Of a stretch of 64,000 nucleotides of DNA, positions 48,531 through 58,753 are shown piece after piece (the first letter of the stretch is position 1; each line of letters begins with the position of its first letter). The stretch covers positions 1,127,788 through 1,191,787 of the forward strand of contig NZ_LR733844.1 of the NCBI RefSeq assembly GCF_902506455.1, read 5' to 3'. The DNA is from Sphingomonas sp. 8AM. Lineage in GTDB: Bacteria > Pseudomonadota > Alphaproteobacteria > Sphingomonadales > Sphingomonadaceae. Under the pieces are notes generated by a model. The model was not told the origin of the DNA. It saw nothing but the letters and a program-made list of their open reading frames with translations, and made no database searches. A program made the translations under genes and the position numbers.

Positions 48531-49195
48531 GCCGCCACCGCCTCCAGCAGCCCCGCGAACATCCGCTTGCCGTCGTCGCCGCCGTGTGCGGGTTCGATGC
48601 GGCGTTCGGGGTGGGGCATCATGCCGAGCACATTGCCGTCGGCGCTGACGATCCCGGCGATGTTGCGCGCGCTGCCGTTGACCGGCTCGGCGTAGCGGAA
48701 CGCCACCTGGCCTTCGCCTTCCAGACGGTCGAGCGTCTCGGGGTCGGCGACGTAATTGCCGTCATGATGCGCGACGGGGAAGCGAACCTGCTCGCCCGAC
48801 TTATAGCCGCGCGTGAAGACGGTGCCGGCATTCTCGACGGTCAACGCGACGTCGCGGCAGACGAAGTTGAGTCCGGCGTTGCGCATCAGCGCGCCGGGGA
48901 GCAGCCCGGCCTCGGTCAGCACCTGAAAGCCGTTGCAGACGCCCAGCACCTTCAGCCCGCGCGCCGCCTGTTCGCGGACTGCGGTCATGATCGGCGAGCG
49001 TGCCGCCAGCGCGCCGGAGCGCAGGTAATCGCCGTAGGAGAAGCCGCCGGGCACCGCGACCACGCCGATCCCGTCGGGCAGTTCGGTGTCGCGGTGCCAC
49101 ACCATGTGCGGTGCGGTGCCGGTCGCCTGCTCTAGCGCCACCGCGATGTCGCGGTCGCAGTTGGAGCCGGGGAAGACGATGACCGCGGTCTTCAC
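48527..49195 (-). CDS. purQ: Phosphoribosylformylglycinamidine synthase, glutaminase subunit PurQ
   Basis: The 222-residue class I amidotransferase supplies ammonia to PurL in purine synthesis. The nucleophile Cys is in [20 protein letters not shown], and the His-Glu pair in [12 protein letters not shown]. The GTG start ([19 protein letters not shown]) overlaps the purS stop. PurL is not in the window. Order purC-purS-purQ is the common alphaproteobacterial arrangement. Confidence 0.96.
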   Translation of the reverse strand: MKTAVIVFPGSNCDRDIAVALEQATGTAPHMVWHRDTELPDGIGVVAVPGGFSYGDYLRSGALAARSPIMTAVREQAARGLKVLGVCNGFQVLTEAGLLPGALMRNAGLNFVCRDVALTVENAGTVFTRGYKSGEQVRFPVAHHDGNYVADPETLDRLEGEGQVAFRYAEPVNGSARNIAGIVSADGNVLGMMPHPERRIEPAHGGDDGKRMFAGLLEAVAA

Positions 49196-49422
49196 GCGCG
49201 CTCGATCCGGTAATTCTCGATCACGGTGTTGGCGAGCAGCTGCCGACACATCGCGTCGACATCCGCATCGGCGGTATCGTCGGCGACTTCCAGCTCGATC
49301 AGCTTGCCGACGCGCGCGCTCTCGACGCCCAAGAAGCCGAGCCCCGAAAGGGCGTGTTCGATCGCCTTGCCCTGCGGGTCGAGCACGCCGGGCTTGAGCG
49401 TCACGTAGATGCGAAGTTTCAT
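49192..49422 (-). CDS. purS: Phosphoribosylformylglycinamidine synthase subunit PurS
   Basis: A 76-residue protein with the PurS fold, [20 protein letters not shown] to [12 protein letters not shown]. PurS bridges PurL and PurQ in the three-subunit FGAM synthase. It is coupled to purQ by a 4-bp overlap. Confidence 0.95.
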   Translation of the reverse strand: MKLRIYVTLKPGVLDPQGKAIEHALSGLGFLGVESARVGKLIELEVADDTADADVDAMCRQLLANTVIENYRIERA

Positions 49423-49468
49423 GGCCGCGCGCTATGCCCCGGCGCGCGCGCCGGGGCAAGCGTGGCGG

Positions 49469-50248
49469 TTACTTGCCGCGGCTCTTGCGATGCTCTTCGA
49501 GGTCGAGCACCGCGGTGTCGCCGCCCTCGGGCAGCAGGCCGAGCCGGCGCGCGACTTCCTGATAGGCCTCGACTTCGCCGCCCAGGTCGCGGCGAAAGCG
49601 GTCCTTGTCGAGCTTCTCGTTGGAGACCATGTCCCACAGCCGGCAACCGTCCGGGCTGATCTCGTCGGCGAGGATGATCCGGCCGTAGTCATTGTCCCAG
49701 ATGCGGCCGAATTCGAGCTTGAAGTCGACCAGCCGGATGCCGACGCCCGCGAACAGCCCCGACAGGAAGTCGTTCACCCGAATCGCCAGATCGGCGATGT
49801 CGTGCATCTCCTCCTGGCTGGCCCAGCCGAACGCCGCGATATGCTCGTCGGAGATCATCGGATCGCCGAGCGCGTCGTCCTTGTAATAATATTCGAGGAT
49901 CGTGCGCGGCAACTTCACGCCTTCCTCGATCCCGAGCCGCTTGCTGATCGAGCCGGCGGCGACGTTGCGGACGACGACCTCGATCGGGACGATCTCGACC
50001 TGCCGGATCAATTGCTCGCGCATGTTGAGGCGGCGGATGAAGTGCGTCGGCACGCCGATATGATCGAGCAGCGTGAAGATATGCTCGGAGATACGGTTGT
50101 TGAGCACGCCCTTGCCGTTGATCGTGCCCTTTTTCTGGGCGTTGAAGGCGGTGGCGTCGTCCTTGAAATACTGGATCAGCGTGCCGGGCTCGGGACCCTC
50201 GTAGAGGATCTTCGCCTTGCCTTCGTAGATCTGCCGCCTGCGTGCCAT
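49469..50248 (-). CDS. purC: SAICAR synthetase PurC
   Basis: The 259-residue enzyme ligates aspartate to CAIR with ATP. Motifs include [40 protein letters not shown] and [20 protein letters not shown], then [14 protein letters not shown]. Full length. It leads purS and purQ; a hairpin precedes it at 50269-50302. Confidence 0.97.
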   Translation of the reverse strand: MARRRQIYEGKAKILYEGPEPGTLIQYFKDDATAFNAQKKGTINGKGVLNNRISEHIFTLLDHIGVPTHFIRRLNMREQLIRQVEIVPIEVVVRNVAAGSISKRLGIEEGVKLPRTILEYYYKDDALGDPMISDEHIAAFGWASQEEMHDIADLAIRVNDFLSGLFAGVGIRLVDFKLEFGRIWDNDYGRIILADEISPDGCRLWDMVSNEKLDKDRFRRDLGGEVEAYQEVARRLGLLPEGGDTAVLDLEEHRKSRGK

Positions 50249-50268
50249 GCTTGCCCTCGAAAAGAAGC

Positions 50269-50302
50269 GCCCCGGCGGCGCAGGTTTGCGGACGGCCGGG
50301 GC
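50269..50302 (-). terminator. Hairpin between the DUF4349 gene and purC
   Basis: GCCCCGGC / GCCGGGGC form an 8-bp stem with an 18-base loop. It follows the DUF4349 gene on the minus strand and precedes purC. There is no T-run, so it could be a weak terminator or a leader structure. Confidence 0.4.
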
Positions 50303-50347
50303 GGGGAATCAGGCTCGGCTATAGGGGAAGGGGGCGGTGGCTGCAAA

Positions 50348-51175
50348 TCAGGCGCGCACCCGGGCTGCGCGCCAGCGGCGGAAGCGCCGCCAGCCGAGGA
50401 TCAGCAACCAGATAGCAGGCCCGACGATCACCAGCCATGGTGTCGCGGCGATGACGAAGGTGATCGCCGCTGCGGCGCTGACCGCGAACGAGTCGCCGCC
50501 CTGACCGAATGCGGTTCGGACCGGTGCCCATACGCCGCCGGCGGGGGTGACCGAATAGGCGATCGTCAGTTCCGACATCGCCACGCGGCGCCGCAACTCG
50601 GCGCGCAGCGCGCGCGCAGCGTCGAGGTCCTGCTGCACCTCGGCATAGGCTTTCTCCGCCGTGACGAGATCGCCGACGCTGCCCCCACCGTTCTGGATCA
50701 GCCTGAACAAACGGTCGGCGAGCGCCTGTTTGGCGCGCAACCGCGCCTCGACATCAACGACCTGTTTGGTCACGTCCTCGGCCGTCACGCGGCGGGTCTG
50801 CAACGCGCCCCCGGCGGCGGTGACACGCGCATCGAGTTGCTGGCCGAAGGTGGCAGCGAGCCGCGCGTCGACCAGCAGCCGAAGATTCCCCGCATCGTCG
50901 CCGCGGGGATTGTGGGTGACCGCATCCTCCATGACGATGCAGCGCTCGCGCGTCAGGTTGCGGCACAGGGCGAGGTGCGCGCGGTGCACGGAGTCGAGCG
51001 TGCCGGGGTCGAGGCGATAGGCGAGGTCGTAGCTGTAGGCGATCTGCGGGCCGCCCTCGTTCTTTGCCGCGGCGGCGGGTTCCTCGACGTCAAAGGTGTT
51101 GAGCTTGTTACTGTTCGTCGGGCTTCCGCAGCTTGCCAGAAGCATCGCAACGCCAAGAAGCCACCGCTTCATCAT
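50348..51175 (-). CDS. DUF4349 lipoprotein
   Basis: The 275-residue protein starts MMKRWLLGVAMLLASCGSPT with a lipobox (LASC). The central part is a DUF4349 domain with strong coiled coil (TKQVVDVEARLRAKQALADR and KAYAEVQQDLDAARALRAEL), followed by one transmembrane helix pair near 225-260 and a basic tail. The segment NTFDVEEPA resembles that in the TonB-like gene at the right edge. Its ATG overlaps the stop of the esterase gene. The function is unknown. Confidence 0.85.
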   Translation of the reverse strand: MMKRWLLGVAMLLASCGSPTNSNKLNTFDVEEPAAAAKNEGGPQIAYSYDLAYRLDPGTLDSVHRAHLALCRNLTRERCIVMEDAVTHNPRGDDAGNLRLLVDARLAATFGQQLDARVTAAGGALQTRRVTAEDVTKQVVDVEARLRAKQALADRLFRLIQNGGGSVGDLVTAEKAYAEVQQDLDAARALRAELRRRVAMSELTIAYSVTPAGGVWAPVRTAFGQGGDSFAVSAAAAITFVIAATPWLVIVGPAIWLLILGWRRFRRWRAARVRA

Positions 51176-52080
51176 CGCCGCCCTCCCTCGCTGAACGCCT
51201 TCGCGATCAACCGCTTCGTTTCCGTCCATGCTGCCGTGCCCGGCGTGACCAGCTCGACATGGCCGGTGTCCGCGACGTCGTGGAGCGTCGCGGAGTCGCC
51301 GGCGGCGCGGGCGCGGGCGACATAGTCGGTGGCCATGCGGAACGGGATGATGCGGTCGGCGCGGCCGTTGACGAGGTCCTGCGGGACGCCGAGCGGGAAG
51401 AGCCGCGGGACCGATGTGTCGGCGTATGGGTCGGCGCGGCCGGTGCTGACCAGCTTCGCCACCACCTCCGTACCGCAGCCGTTGTCGGGGCTGGCGGCGG
51501 TGGCTTCGAGATCGGGGAGGCCGCCGAGGCTGATGACATGCGCGATCTTGAGCGGGTCGCGGGTGGCGAGCGGGCTGGTCGCAGGAAGGCGCGGGCGCGC
51601 GGCGAGCCACAGCGCGAGGTGTCCGCCCGCCGAATGGCCGACCGCGACGACGTGCGACGGGTCGAGCCCGAAGCGGGCGGCGTGGGTACGCAGCGCGTCG
51701 GTGGCCGCCGCGGCATCGGCGAAGGTGCCGGGGTAGCCGCCGCCGCTCCGGTCGACGCCGCGATAGTCGATGTTCCACACCGCATAGCCGCTGCGGCGCA
51801 GGTCGTCGGCAACCCAGTCCATCAGCCGGCGGTCGGCGATCTCGGTCTGCCAGCAGCCGCCGTGCACCATCAGCACGGTGCGATGCGGCCCCGGCCCGGC
51901 GGGGAGCCAGACGTCGGCCTTTTGCATCGCGTCGCTGCCATAAGCGATTGTCGCATCGGGCGCGGCGCGCGGGCGGGCGCTCAGATCGGCCCAGGTGAGC
52001 GGCTTCGGCGGCATCGCGGTCGTACATGCCGTGGCGAGCAACGCCGCGGCAAGCGCGATCAGCTGCGGCGCTCGCGCCAC
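51172..52080 (-). CDS. Alpha/beta hydrolase (esterase/lipase) with lipoprotein signal
   Basis: The 302-residue protein begins at GTG, then ARAPQLIALAAALLATACTT with a lipobox-like LATAC. The hydrolase core shows the oxyanion HGGCWQTE (HGG motif), the nucleophile Ser in VVAVGHSAGGHLALW, Asp in GRADRIIPF and His in DTGHVELV. It belongs to the BD-FAE/acetylesterase type. It overlaps the OpgC gene by 22 bp and the DUF4349 gene by 4 bp. The substrate is unknown. Confidence 0.88.
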   Translation of the reverse strand: MARAPQLIALAAALLATACTTAMPPKPLTWADLSARPRAAPDATIAYGSDAMQKADVWLPAGPGPHRTVLMVHGGCWQTEIADRRLMDWVADDLRRSGYAVWNIDYRGVDRSGGGYPGTFADAAAATDALRTHAARFGLDPSHVVAVGHSAGGHLALWLAARPRLPATSPLATRDPLKIAHVISLGGLPDLEATAASPDNGCGTEVVAKLVSTGRADPYADTSVPRLFPLGVPQDLVNGRADRIIPFRMATDYVARARAAGDSATLHDVADTGHVELVTPGTAAWTETKRLIAKAFSEGGRR

Positions 52081-53216
52081 AACGCGGGCAGTGCCAGCAG
52101 CGCGATCCCCGCGAGGGCGATGGCGGTCTTCAGCCATGTCGCGAATGGTCCCTGGGTCTGGTCGACATAATAGACCGCATAGACGATCGCGACGTGCCAG
52201 ACATAGACGTAGAGCGAATGCCGCCCGAGCAGGCGCAGGAACGCCAGCGAGAACAGCCCGCGCGCCCATGACGCGGCCCGTCGCACGCCGGGGCGGGGGT
52301 GGTCCTGTCCGGCGATCAGCAGCCACGTCAGCCCGGTGGTCGCGGCGACGAAGTTGATGAGGTAGATCGGTCCGAAGTCGCCGCGGATGCCGAGCAGGTC
52401 GATCTTCTCGATCAGCCATTGCGGCAGCATCCCGTAGGCGCTGAGCAGCCGCAGCGGCGCGAAGAACAGGCAGATCGCCAGCGCGACCCTGGCCGGGGTG
52501 GCGACGTCGGCGCGGAACACGCGCTGCCACTCGACGCGCCCGGCGGCGGTCAGCGCGCCCGCGATCATCCCGGAGAAGAAGACGAGCTGCCAGCCGAGCA
52601 GGTTGAAGCTCGCGCGCATTCCCTGACCATCGCCCGTCGTCACCCATTGCCCGAGCGGATCGGTGACGAAGCGCTGCATCGCGAGCTGGCCGGCGATCCA
52701 CAGGATCACGGAAACGGTCGCGACCGGCACGACGCGCCCGTCGAGACACCAGCGCACCATCGGCGGCGCGACCAGCATGTAGAGGACATATTGCGGCAGG
52801 ATGTCCATGACGGTCGGCTGGAACAGAAAGGTCGCGATCGCAGCGAGTCGCAACGGATCGCCGGTCAGGCTGGTGTGGCCCAGCCAATTGCCCCACGCCT
52901 GTGGTGCGCCGGGCAGCAGCGCGCGCGCGACCAGCACCGCGACGACGATCCCCATCGCATAGCGGTAAAGCTGGAACGCGCGTCGCCAAATCTGCGCCCG
53001 TCCCTCGTCGTACCCCAGCCTGAGCATCTTGCGGCCATAGACCAGTCCGATCATCAGCCCGGACAGGAACACGAAGCCCTGCGCATCCTCGACGAACGCC
53101 AGCTTGTTGTGGTTGATGTTCTGCATCCAGTAGCCACCCGTGAAGACGAGGTGGTTGACCAGCATGAAGACGAGGAAGAAACCGCGAAGCCCGTCGATCA
53201 ATCCGTAACGTGGCAA
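52059..53216 (-). CDS. OpgC-domain membrane protein (glucan succinyltransferase-like)
   Basis: The 385-residue polytopic protein has about ten helices. MPRYGLIDGLRGFFLVFMLV followed by NHLVFTGG carries the Arg and His conserved in acyltransferase-3/OpgC proteins, and RLLGRHSLYVYVWHVAIVYA is the diagnostic C-terminal motif. OpgC proteins succinylate osmoregulated periplasmic glucans. No opgGH genes are near. It heads a three-gene unit with the esterase and DUF4349 lipoprotein, so envelope glycan modification is a reasonable guess. Confidence 0.88.
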   Translation of the reverse strand: MPRYGLIDGLRGFFLVFMLVNHLVFTGGYWMQNINHNKLAFVEDAQGFVFLSGLMIGLVYGRKMLRLGYDEGRAQIWRRAFQLYRYAMGIVVAVLVARALLPGAPQAWGNWLGHTSLTGDPLRLAAIATFLFQPTVMDILPQYVLYMLVAPPMVRWCLDGRVVPVATVSVILWIAGQLAMQRFVTDPLGQWVTTGDGQGMRASFNLLGWQLVFFSGMIAGALTAAGRVEWQRVFRADVATPARVALAICLFFAPLRLLSAYGMLPQWLIEKIDLLGIRGDFGPIYLINFVAATTGLTWLLIAGQDHPRPGVRRAASWARGLFSLAFLRLLGRHSLYVYVWHVAIVYAVYYVDQTQGPFATWLKTAIALAGIALLALPALWRERRS

Positions 53217-53390
53217 ACGGCAGGCTCCAGGGTTGTTTCAGATAACGGGCGAACGCGGTTGCGGTGCAGCATGACGGTGATAGCGGTCTGCGTCGCCGAG
53301 GCGAACCGGTTGTGCACGGCCCGCCGCTTTTTCGTGCCGCCGTGTCCCGGTCGTCGCGCTGGGCCCGCGGCTTTCGGCTACAGCCGCATA

Positions 53391-53480
53391 CCGTCATCCC
53401 GGACCCGATCCGGGATTCCGCTTCCTTTTACCTCCACCGCCAAGAAGCAGCGGGACCCCGGATCACATCCGGAATGACGT
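53391..53480. repeat. Dispersed repeat (CATCCCGGACCCGATCCGGG family)
   Basis: CGTCATCCCGGACCCGATCC to GGACCCCGGATCACATCCGG (then AATGACG) has the same layout and central AAGAAG as 21197-21278 and 23591-23651. It fills much of the 287-bp gap 53217-53503, where no gene was found. Confidence 0.8.
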
Positions 53481-53503
53481 GAGAAGGGGGGCGTCGGTGG
53501 ACC

Positions 53504-53665
53504 CTAATCGTGACAATGGCGCGGCGGGGCCTGCCACGGCGCGGCGAACTGCCGCCGCTGGAGCCGCGCCATGCCGGCCAATGTACGCTGAACGAACCGG
53601 TGGATGCCGCGCGAGAGTTGCCGGTGGTGGGTGGCGTAAGCGTCGCTTTCGAACTCGGCGTTCAT
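53504..53665 (-). CDS. Small protein divergent from the LysR gene
   Basis: The 53-residue protein MNAEFESDAYATHHRQLSRG is helical and Arg/Gln-rich (IHRFVQRTLAGMARLQRRQF). AAGGAG lies seven bases before the chosen ATG. The start is about 100 bp from that of the LysR gene on the other strand, with an operator-like palindrome between them, so it may be the regulator's target. Family not recognised. Confidence 0.6.
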   Translation of the reverse strand: MNAEFESDAYATHHRQLSRGIHRFVQRTLAGMARLQRRQFAAPWQAPPRHCHD

Positions 53666-53742
53666 GTCCATGCTCCTTCGCTAGACCCGGTGGATGATGC
53701 GCCGCAGCACGGTACGGCGCCAACAAAGCGATGGACGGGGAT

Positions 53743-53759
53743 GATAAGCCAGCCTTATC
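53743..53759. promoter_or_regulatory. LysR-type operator GATAAG-N5-CTTATC
   Basis: A perfect 6-bp inverted repeat with a 5-base spacer lies 8 bp before the LysR start, a position suited to autoregulation. The T-N11-A type geometry is typical of LysR sites. Confidence 0.5.
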
Positions 53760-53767
53760 CTTCGCCG

Positions 53768-54655
53768 ATGCGCCACCTGCCGCCGCTTGCCGCCGTCCGT
53801 GTTTTCGAGGCAGCCGCGCGGCACGAGAATTTCACCGCCGCTGCGGTCGAGCTGGGGATGACGCAGGCGGCGGTTAGTTATCAGATCCGCCTGCTCGAAG
53901 AACGGCTTGGCCTGCCGCTCTTTCGCCGCGAACGGCGGCGCGTCCTGCTCACCGAGGCCGGCCGTCGCGCGGCGTCGCAGCTCACCGCCGCCTTCGACGC
54001 GATCGATGCGGCCTTCGCCGGGGTGCGCGCCGAAGACGAAGCGGTGCTGACCGTTTCGACCACCAACACGTTCGCGAATCTCTGGCTGGCGTGGCGACTC
54101 GGCGGCTTTCAGCTCGCGCACCCGGACACCGCGGTGCGGATGCTCACCGACAATCGCCTCGCCAATTTCGCCACGGAGGATGTCGATGTCGCGATCCGGT
54201 CGGGCACGGGCGACTGGCCGGGGCTTGCCGCACACCGGCTGATGACGCTCGACTTTACGCCGATGTGCTCGCCGGCGTTCCTCGCCGAACAGGGCGGCGC
54301 GATCGAACTCGCCGATCTGCTCCAGCTGCCGCTCATCAGCGCGCACGATCCATGGTGGGCGACATGGCTACGCGATGCCGGGCTCGACGTGATTGCGGCG
54401 CGGCGAACGGGCATCCGCCTCGATTCGCAGGCGCACGAGGGACGCGCCGCGATCGCCGGGCAGGGGGTGGCGATGCTCACGCCCTTGTTCTGGCAGAACG
54501 ATCTCGCCGCCGGACGGCTGGTCCAGCCGTTCGCGCATGTCGGTACGGACAGCTCGGCCTATTGGCTGGTCTATCCCGAGGCGCGAGCCAAGGTGGTCAA
54601 GATCAAGCGCTTCCGCGAATGGCTGCTCGCCACGCTCGGCGATTCAGCGGGGTGA
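53768..54655 (+). CDS. LysR-family transcriptional regulator (GcvA-like)
   Basis: The 295-residue regulator has an N-terminal winged HTH (LPPLAAVRVFEAAARHENFT, then ELGMTQAAVSYQIRLLEERL) and a C-terminal effector domain with DVDVAIRSGTGDWPGLAAHR, typical of the GcvA branch. ATG 53768 is preferred to 53741, since the latter precedes the operator palindrome. The divergent 53-residue gene is the obvious candidate target. The effector is unknown. Confidence 0.92.
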   Translation: MRHLPPLAAVRVFEAAARHENFTAAAVELGMTQAAVSYQIRLLEERLGLPLFRRERRRVLLTEAGRRAASQLTAAFDAIDAAFAGVRAEDEAVLTVSTTNTFANLWLAWRLGGFQLAHPDTAVRMLTDNRLANFATEDVDVAIRSGTGDWPGLAAHRLMTLDFTPMCSPAFLAEQGGAIELADLLQLPLISAHDPWWATWLRDAGLDVIAARRTGIRLDSQAHEGRAAIAGQGVAMLTPLFWQNDLAAGRLVQPFAHVGTDSSAYWLVYPEARAKVVKIKRFREWLLATLGDSAG

Positions 54656-54707
54656 CGCGGGGAACGGTTGTGGAACGTCGCCCCGCGCTGCTACCACCCG
54701 CGGCGAC

Positions 54708-56957
54708 ATGGCCACCGACCTCTCCGACAATCCTCCGATCGGCATTCTGGACGCTCCGTTCGACAGTGCGCTGAGCGAGCGGTATCTCGTCTATGCGCTG
54801 TCGACGATCACCGCGCGGTCGCTGCCCGACGTGCGGGACGGGCTGAAGCCGGTGCACAGGCGGCTGCTGTGGGCGATGCGGCTGCTCAAGCTCGATCCGG
54901 CCTCGGGGTACAAGAAGTGCGCGCGCGTCGTCGGTGACGTGATCGGTAAATACCATCCGCATGGCGACCAGTCTGTCTATGACGCGATGGTGCGGCTCGC
55001 GCAGGATTTCGCGCTCCGCTACCCGCTGGTCGACGGGCAGGGCAATTTCGGCAACATCGACGGCGATAACGCCGCCGCCTATCGCTACACCGAGGCGCGG
55101 CTGACGCAGGTCGCGATCGACCTGATGGACGGGCTCGACGAAGACGCGACCGAGTTTCGCCCGACCTATAACGGCGAGGAGCAGGAGCCCGAGCTGTTCC
55201 CCGGCGCCTTCCCCAATCTGCTCGCGAACGGGGCGAGCGGAATCGCGGTCGGCATGGCGACCAGTGTCCCGCCGCACAATGCCGCCGAGCTGATGGATGC
55301 GGCGATCATGCTGGTGGACCGGCCGGACGCCGACGATGCCGCGATCCTTGAATTCGTGAAGGGGCCGGACTTTCCGACCGGCGGCTTGCTGGTCGATCCG
55401 CCCGCGATCATCGCCGAATCCTATGCGACCGGGCGCGGTGCGTTCCGGGTGCGCGCGCGGATCGAGAAGATCGCCGAGAAGGGCGGCGGCTGGCATCTGG
55501 TGGTGTCGGAAATCCCCTACGGCGTCGCCAAGGGCAAGCTGATCGAACAGCTCGCGGCGCTGATCGAGGACAAGAAGCTGCCGATCCTCGCCGACGTGCG
55601 CGACGAATCGGACGAGCAGGTGCGGATCGTGCTGGAGCCGCGCAGCCGCACCGTCGACGCGCAGGTGCTGATGGACGGGCTGTTCCGGCTGTCCGATCTG
55701 GAGACGCGCGTCCCGCTCAACCTCAACGTGCTCGACAAGGATCGTACCCCGCGCGTGATGTCGCTGCGCGCCGCGCTGTCGGCGTGGGTCGAGCATCAGT
55801 TCGTGGTGTTGCAACGCCGGACCGAGCATCGGCTGGGCAAGATCGCCGACCGGCTGGAATTGGTCGGCGGCTATATCATCGCCTTCCTCAATCTCGACCG
55901 CGTGATCGAGATCATCCGCACCGAGGACGAGCCCAAGGCGGTGATGATCGCCGAGTTCGCGCTGACCGATCGGCAGGCCGAGGCGATCCTCAACATGCGG
56001 CTGCGTAGCCTGCGCCGGCTGGAGGAAATGGAGCTGAAGCGCGAGCAGGCGGCGCTGGAGAAGGAGCAGGCGACGCTGACGGCCTTGCTCGGATCGGAGG
56101 CGAAGCAGCGTACGCGGCTGAAGGCCGATTTCCGCAAGGTGCGCGACCGCTACGGCCCGGAGACGGTGCTCGGCAAGCGGCGGACCGAGTTGCGCGAACA
56201 GGCGGCGGCGCGCGACATCCCGCTGGAAGCGATGATCGAGCGCGAGCCGATCAGCGTCATCCTCTCGGCACGTGGCTGGATTCGCGCGATGAAGGGGCAT
56301 GTCGACCTGTCAGCCCCCGAGACGCTGAAGTTCAAGGAAGGCGACGGCCCGGCCTTCGCCTTTCATGCGCAGACCACCGACAAATTGCTGCTGGCGGCGG
56401 GCAACGGGCGGTTCTTCACGCTGGCGGCGGACAAATTGCCCGGCGGGCGCGGCTTCGGCGAGCCGGTGCGCGCGTCGATCGACCTCGACGGCAGTGTGCC
56501 GATCATCGCCTTCCTCAGCGCGGCGCGCGCGGCGCGGCTGCTGGTCGCCGCCAGCGACGGGCGCGGGTTCATCGTGCCGGTCGCCGACGTGATTGCCGAG
56601 ACGCGCAAGGGCAAGACGGTGGTGACGCCGCGCGCCGGGGCGACGCTGGCGGTGGTCCGCCCGGTCGCGCCCGCGGACGATTATGTCGCGGTGATCGGCG
56701 ACAATCGCAAGCTGGCGCTGTTCCCGATCGCCGACCTGCCCGAGATGACGCGCGGGCAGGGGGTGCAATTGCAGCGGTATCGCGACGGCGGGCTGGCGGA
56801 CGCGCGGACGCTGGTGTTCGGCGACGGGCTGAGCTGGGCGATGGGCGGGGGTAGCGGGCGGACCCGCACCGAGGCGGACCTGTCGCAATGGCGCACCGCG
56901 CGCGGTGCCGCGGGCCGGATGCCGCCAAACGGCTTCCCGCGGGACAACCGCTTTTGA
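54708..56957 (+). CDS. parC: DNA topoisomerase IV subunit A ParC
   Basis: The 749-residue protein matches alphaproteobacterial Par[21 protein letters not shown] and [20 protein letters not shown] precede the quinolone-determining region, which carries the Ser-x-x-Asp (QSVYD) wild-type pattern. The catalytic Tyr is in [11 protein letters not shown]. The C-terminal DNA-wrapping blades (after about residue 500) include [14 protein letters not shown]. The start ATG 54708 follows the LysR gene by 52 bp. It decatenates chromosomes with ParE, which is not in the window. Confidence 0.95.
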   Translation: MATDLSDNPPIGILDAPFDSALSERYLVYALSTITARSLPDVRDGLKPVHRRLLWAMRLLKLDPASGYKKCARVVGDVIGKYHPHGDQSVYDAMVRLAQDFALRYPLVDGQGNFGNIDGDNAAAYRYTEARLTQVAIDLMDGLDEDATEFRPTYNGEEQEPELFPGAFPNLLANGASGIAVGMATSVPPHNAAELMDAAIMLVDRPDADDAAILEFVKGPDFPTGGLLVDPPAIIAESYATGRGAFRVRARIEKIAEKGGGWHLVVSEIPYGVAKGKLIEQLAALIEDKKLPILADVRDESDEQVRIVLEPRSRTVDAQVLMDGLFRLSDLETRVPLNLNVLDKDRTPRVMSLRAALSAWVEHQFVVLQRRTEHRLGKIADRLELVGGYIIAFLNLDRVIEIIRTEDEPKAVMIAEFALTDRQAEAILNMRLRSLRRLEEMELKREQAALEKEQATLTALLGSEAKQRTRLKADFRKVRDRYGPETVLGKRRTELREQAAARDIPLEAMIEREPISVILSARGWIRAMKGHVDLSAPETLKFKEGDGPAFAFHAQTTDKLLLAAGNGRFFTLAADKLPGGRGFGEPVRASIDLDGSVPIIAFLSAARAARLLVAASDGRGFIVPVADVIAETRKGKTVVTPRAGATLAVVRPVAPADDYVAVIGDNRKLALFPIADLPEMTRGQGVQLQRYRDGGLADARTLVFGDGLSWAMGGGSGRTRTEADLSQWRTARGAAGRMPPNGFPRDNRF

Positions 56958-57085
56958 CCCTGTTGCTGCGTTAACCATCCGATCATGACCTGCGCCTAGG
57001 GTCGTGCCGGCCGCGTATCGATCCGTCTGCGCCGATTTGTGCTCTTAAAGCCGCTCTTAACCCTTCGCCGCTAGTCAGGGCGGTG

Positions 57086-58753
57086 ATGGCAACGCGTGCG
57101 ACATGGCTGACCCGGCAAACGGCGACTCCGCTCGAGTCGCCCGGCCTGACGGCGCATCAGGGTTCGCTGGAGCTCGTGCCGATCCCGCTGGCGCTGGTGG
57201 CGCTCAAGGCGGGGCGTGCACGGTTCGAGGTCCATAACCGTGCCTTCACCCGTGCCCGTTTGCTCGACGAACCCCATCTGAGCCCGATCGTCGAGGCGTT
57301 TCTCGCCTCCGACGCGCAGAGCGAGGAGCGCGATTGGCAAACCGGCGCGGCGGTCGAACGTCGCCACTACCGGCTGACGCTATCGCGGTTGCCGCAGCGC
57401 GCCGACCACGCCTGTATCGCGTCGTTCGTCGATCAGACCGCGGAGGTGCGTACCGAAGAGACGCTACGCCGCGAGATGGCGACCGACAGCCTGACCGGAC
57501 TGCCCAATCGCGGCGGCTTCACCGACGCGCTGGAAGCGAGCATCGCGCAGGGCAACGCCTGCTGGGCGGTGCTGATGATCGACCTCGATCGCTTCAGCCG
57601 CTTCAATGCCTGTCTGGGGTCGCTGACCGGGGACGAGCTGCTGATTACCGTCGCGCGCCGGATCAAGGGTGCATTGCGACACCGCGACACGCTGGCGCGA
57701 ACCGGCGGCGACGAGTTTGGCGTGCTGCTGACGATCGACGCCGGGCGCGAGGAGGCCGAGCAGGTCGCGCGCCGCATCCGTGACGCGCTCGCGACGCCGT
57801 TCCGGCTGAGCGAATACGAACTGCGCGTCTCGTGCGCGATCGGCATCGCCTTCGGGGACGCCGGGGTGGCCGATGCCGAGGACGTGATCCGCCACGCGCA
57901 AGTGGCGATGAAGAAGTCGAAATCGACCAAGAATGCCGAAGCCTATCAGACCCGCGCGCTCGATTCGGCGCGCGCCGAGTTTGCGATGGAAACCGCATTG
58001 CGTCGCGCGATCGAGAGCGAGCAGCTCAATCTCGTCTATCAGCCGATCTGCGATCTGGGCACCGGGCGGGTCAGCGGGTTCGAGGCGCTGGCGCGCTGGA
58101 CCGACGAGCAGGGCGTTCGCCACGAACCGGGGCGCTTCATTCCGGTTGCCGAGGAATCGGGGCTGATCGTGCCGCTGGGGCGCTGGGCGCTCGACAGCGC
58201 ACTCCGTACGCTGGCGGAATGGGACTGTCGCGCGGGCGGCGATTGCGGCGCGACCGTGGCGGTCAACCTGTCACCGATCCAGTTGCAGCGCGACTCGATC
58301 GCCGGGGTCGTGCGCCGCGCGCTCAACGACACCGGGCTGGCTGGGGCGCGGCTGAAGCTGGAGATCACCGAGAGCGCGCTGATCAACGATCCCGACCGGA
58401 TCGCCCGCGTGCTGACCGGGCTGAAGGAGACCGGCGTCTCGATCGCGATGGACGATTTCGGGACCGGCTTCTCGAACCTCGCCTCGTTGCAGAAGCTGCC
58501 GATCGACGTGCTCAAGATCGACCGCAGCTTCGTCACCGGCCTGCTGACCGATCGTGACAAGGTGGCGATCGTCCGCGCGATCCTCGGGCTGTCGCAGGCG
58601 CTGGGGATGGATACGGTTGCGGAGGGGATCGAGGCGATCGACGTCGGACAGACGCTGGCCGCGCTCGGTTGCACCTTCGGGCAGGGTTACGCTTATGCCC
58701 GCCCGCTGGAACCCGACGCCGCCTATGCGTTCCTGCGCGAGCGCAACGCCTGA
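57086..58753 (+). CDS. Diguanylate cyclase/phosphodiesterase (GGDEF-EAL)
   Basis: The 555-residue cytosolic protein has a PAS-like N-terminal domain (about 25-125), then GGDEF (130-290; intact motif RTGGDEFGVLL, with DSLTGLPNRGGF before it) and EAL (300-550; GFEALARW, NLSPIQLQ, ITESALI, MDDFGTGFSNL, KIDRSFV, AEGIEA). All catalytic EAL residues appear present, so both activities are possible. No I-site RxxD precedes the GGDEF motif. It controls cyclic-di-GMP, hence biofilm or motility. Its 3' end overlaps the convergent cca gene by 31 bp. Confidence 0.95.
   Translation: MATRATWLTRQTATPLESPGLTAHQGSLELVPIPLALVALKAGRARFEVHNRAFTRARLLDEPHLSPIVEAFLASDAQSEERDWQTGAAVERRHYRLTLSRLPQRADHACIASFVDQTAEVRTEETLRREMATDSLTGLPNRGGFTDALEASIAQGNACWAVLMIDLDRFSRFNACLGSLTGDELLITVARRIKGALRHRDTLARTGGDEFGVLLTIDAGREEAEQVARRIRDALATPFRLSEYELRVSCAIGIAFGDAGVADAEDVIRHAQVAMKKSKSTKNAEAYQTRALDSARAEFAMETALRRAIESEQLNLVYQPICDLGTGRVSGFEALARWTDEQGVRHEPGRFIPVAEESGLIVPLGRWALDSALRTLAEWDCRAGGDCGATVAVNLSPIQLQRDSIAGVVRRALNDTGLAGARLKLEITESALINDPDRIARVLTGLKETGVSIAMDDFGTGFSNLASLQKLPIDVLKIDRSFVTGLLTDRDKVAIVRAILGLSQALGMDTVAEGIEAIDVGQTLAALGCTFGQGYAYARPLEPDAAYAFLRERNA

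Noticed and set aside
49409..51325. 638-codon plus-strand open frame opposite purC and the DUF4349 gene
   Set aside because: Covers known genes on the other strand and shows no protein-like sequence; a GC artefact.
54603..56300. 565-codon minus-strand frame opposite parC
   Set aside because: Antisense of parC with low-complexity composition; no motif.
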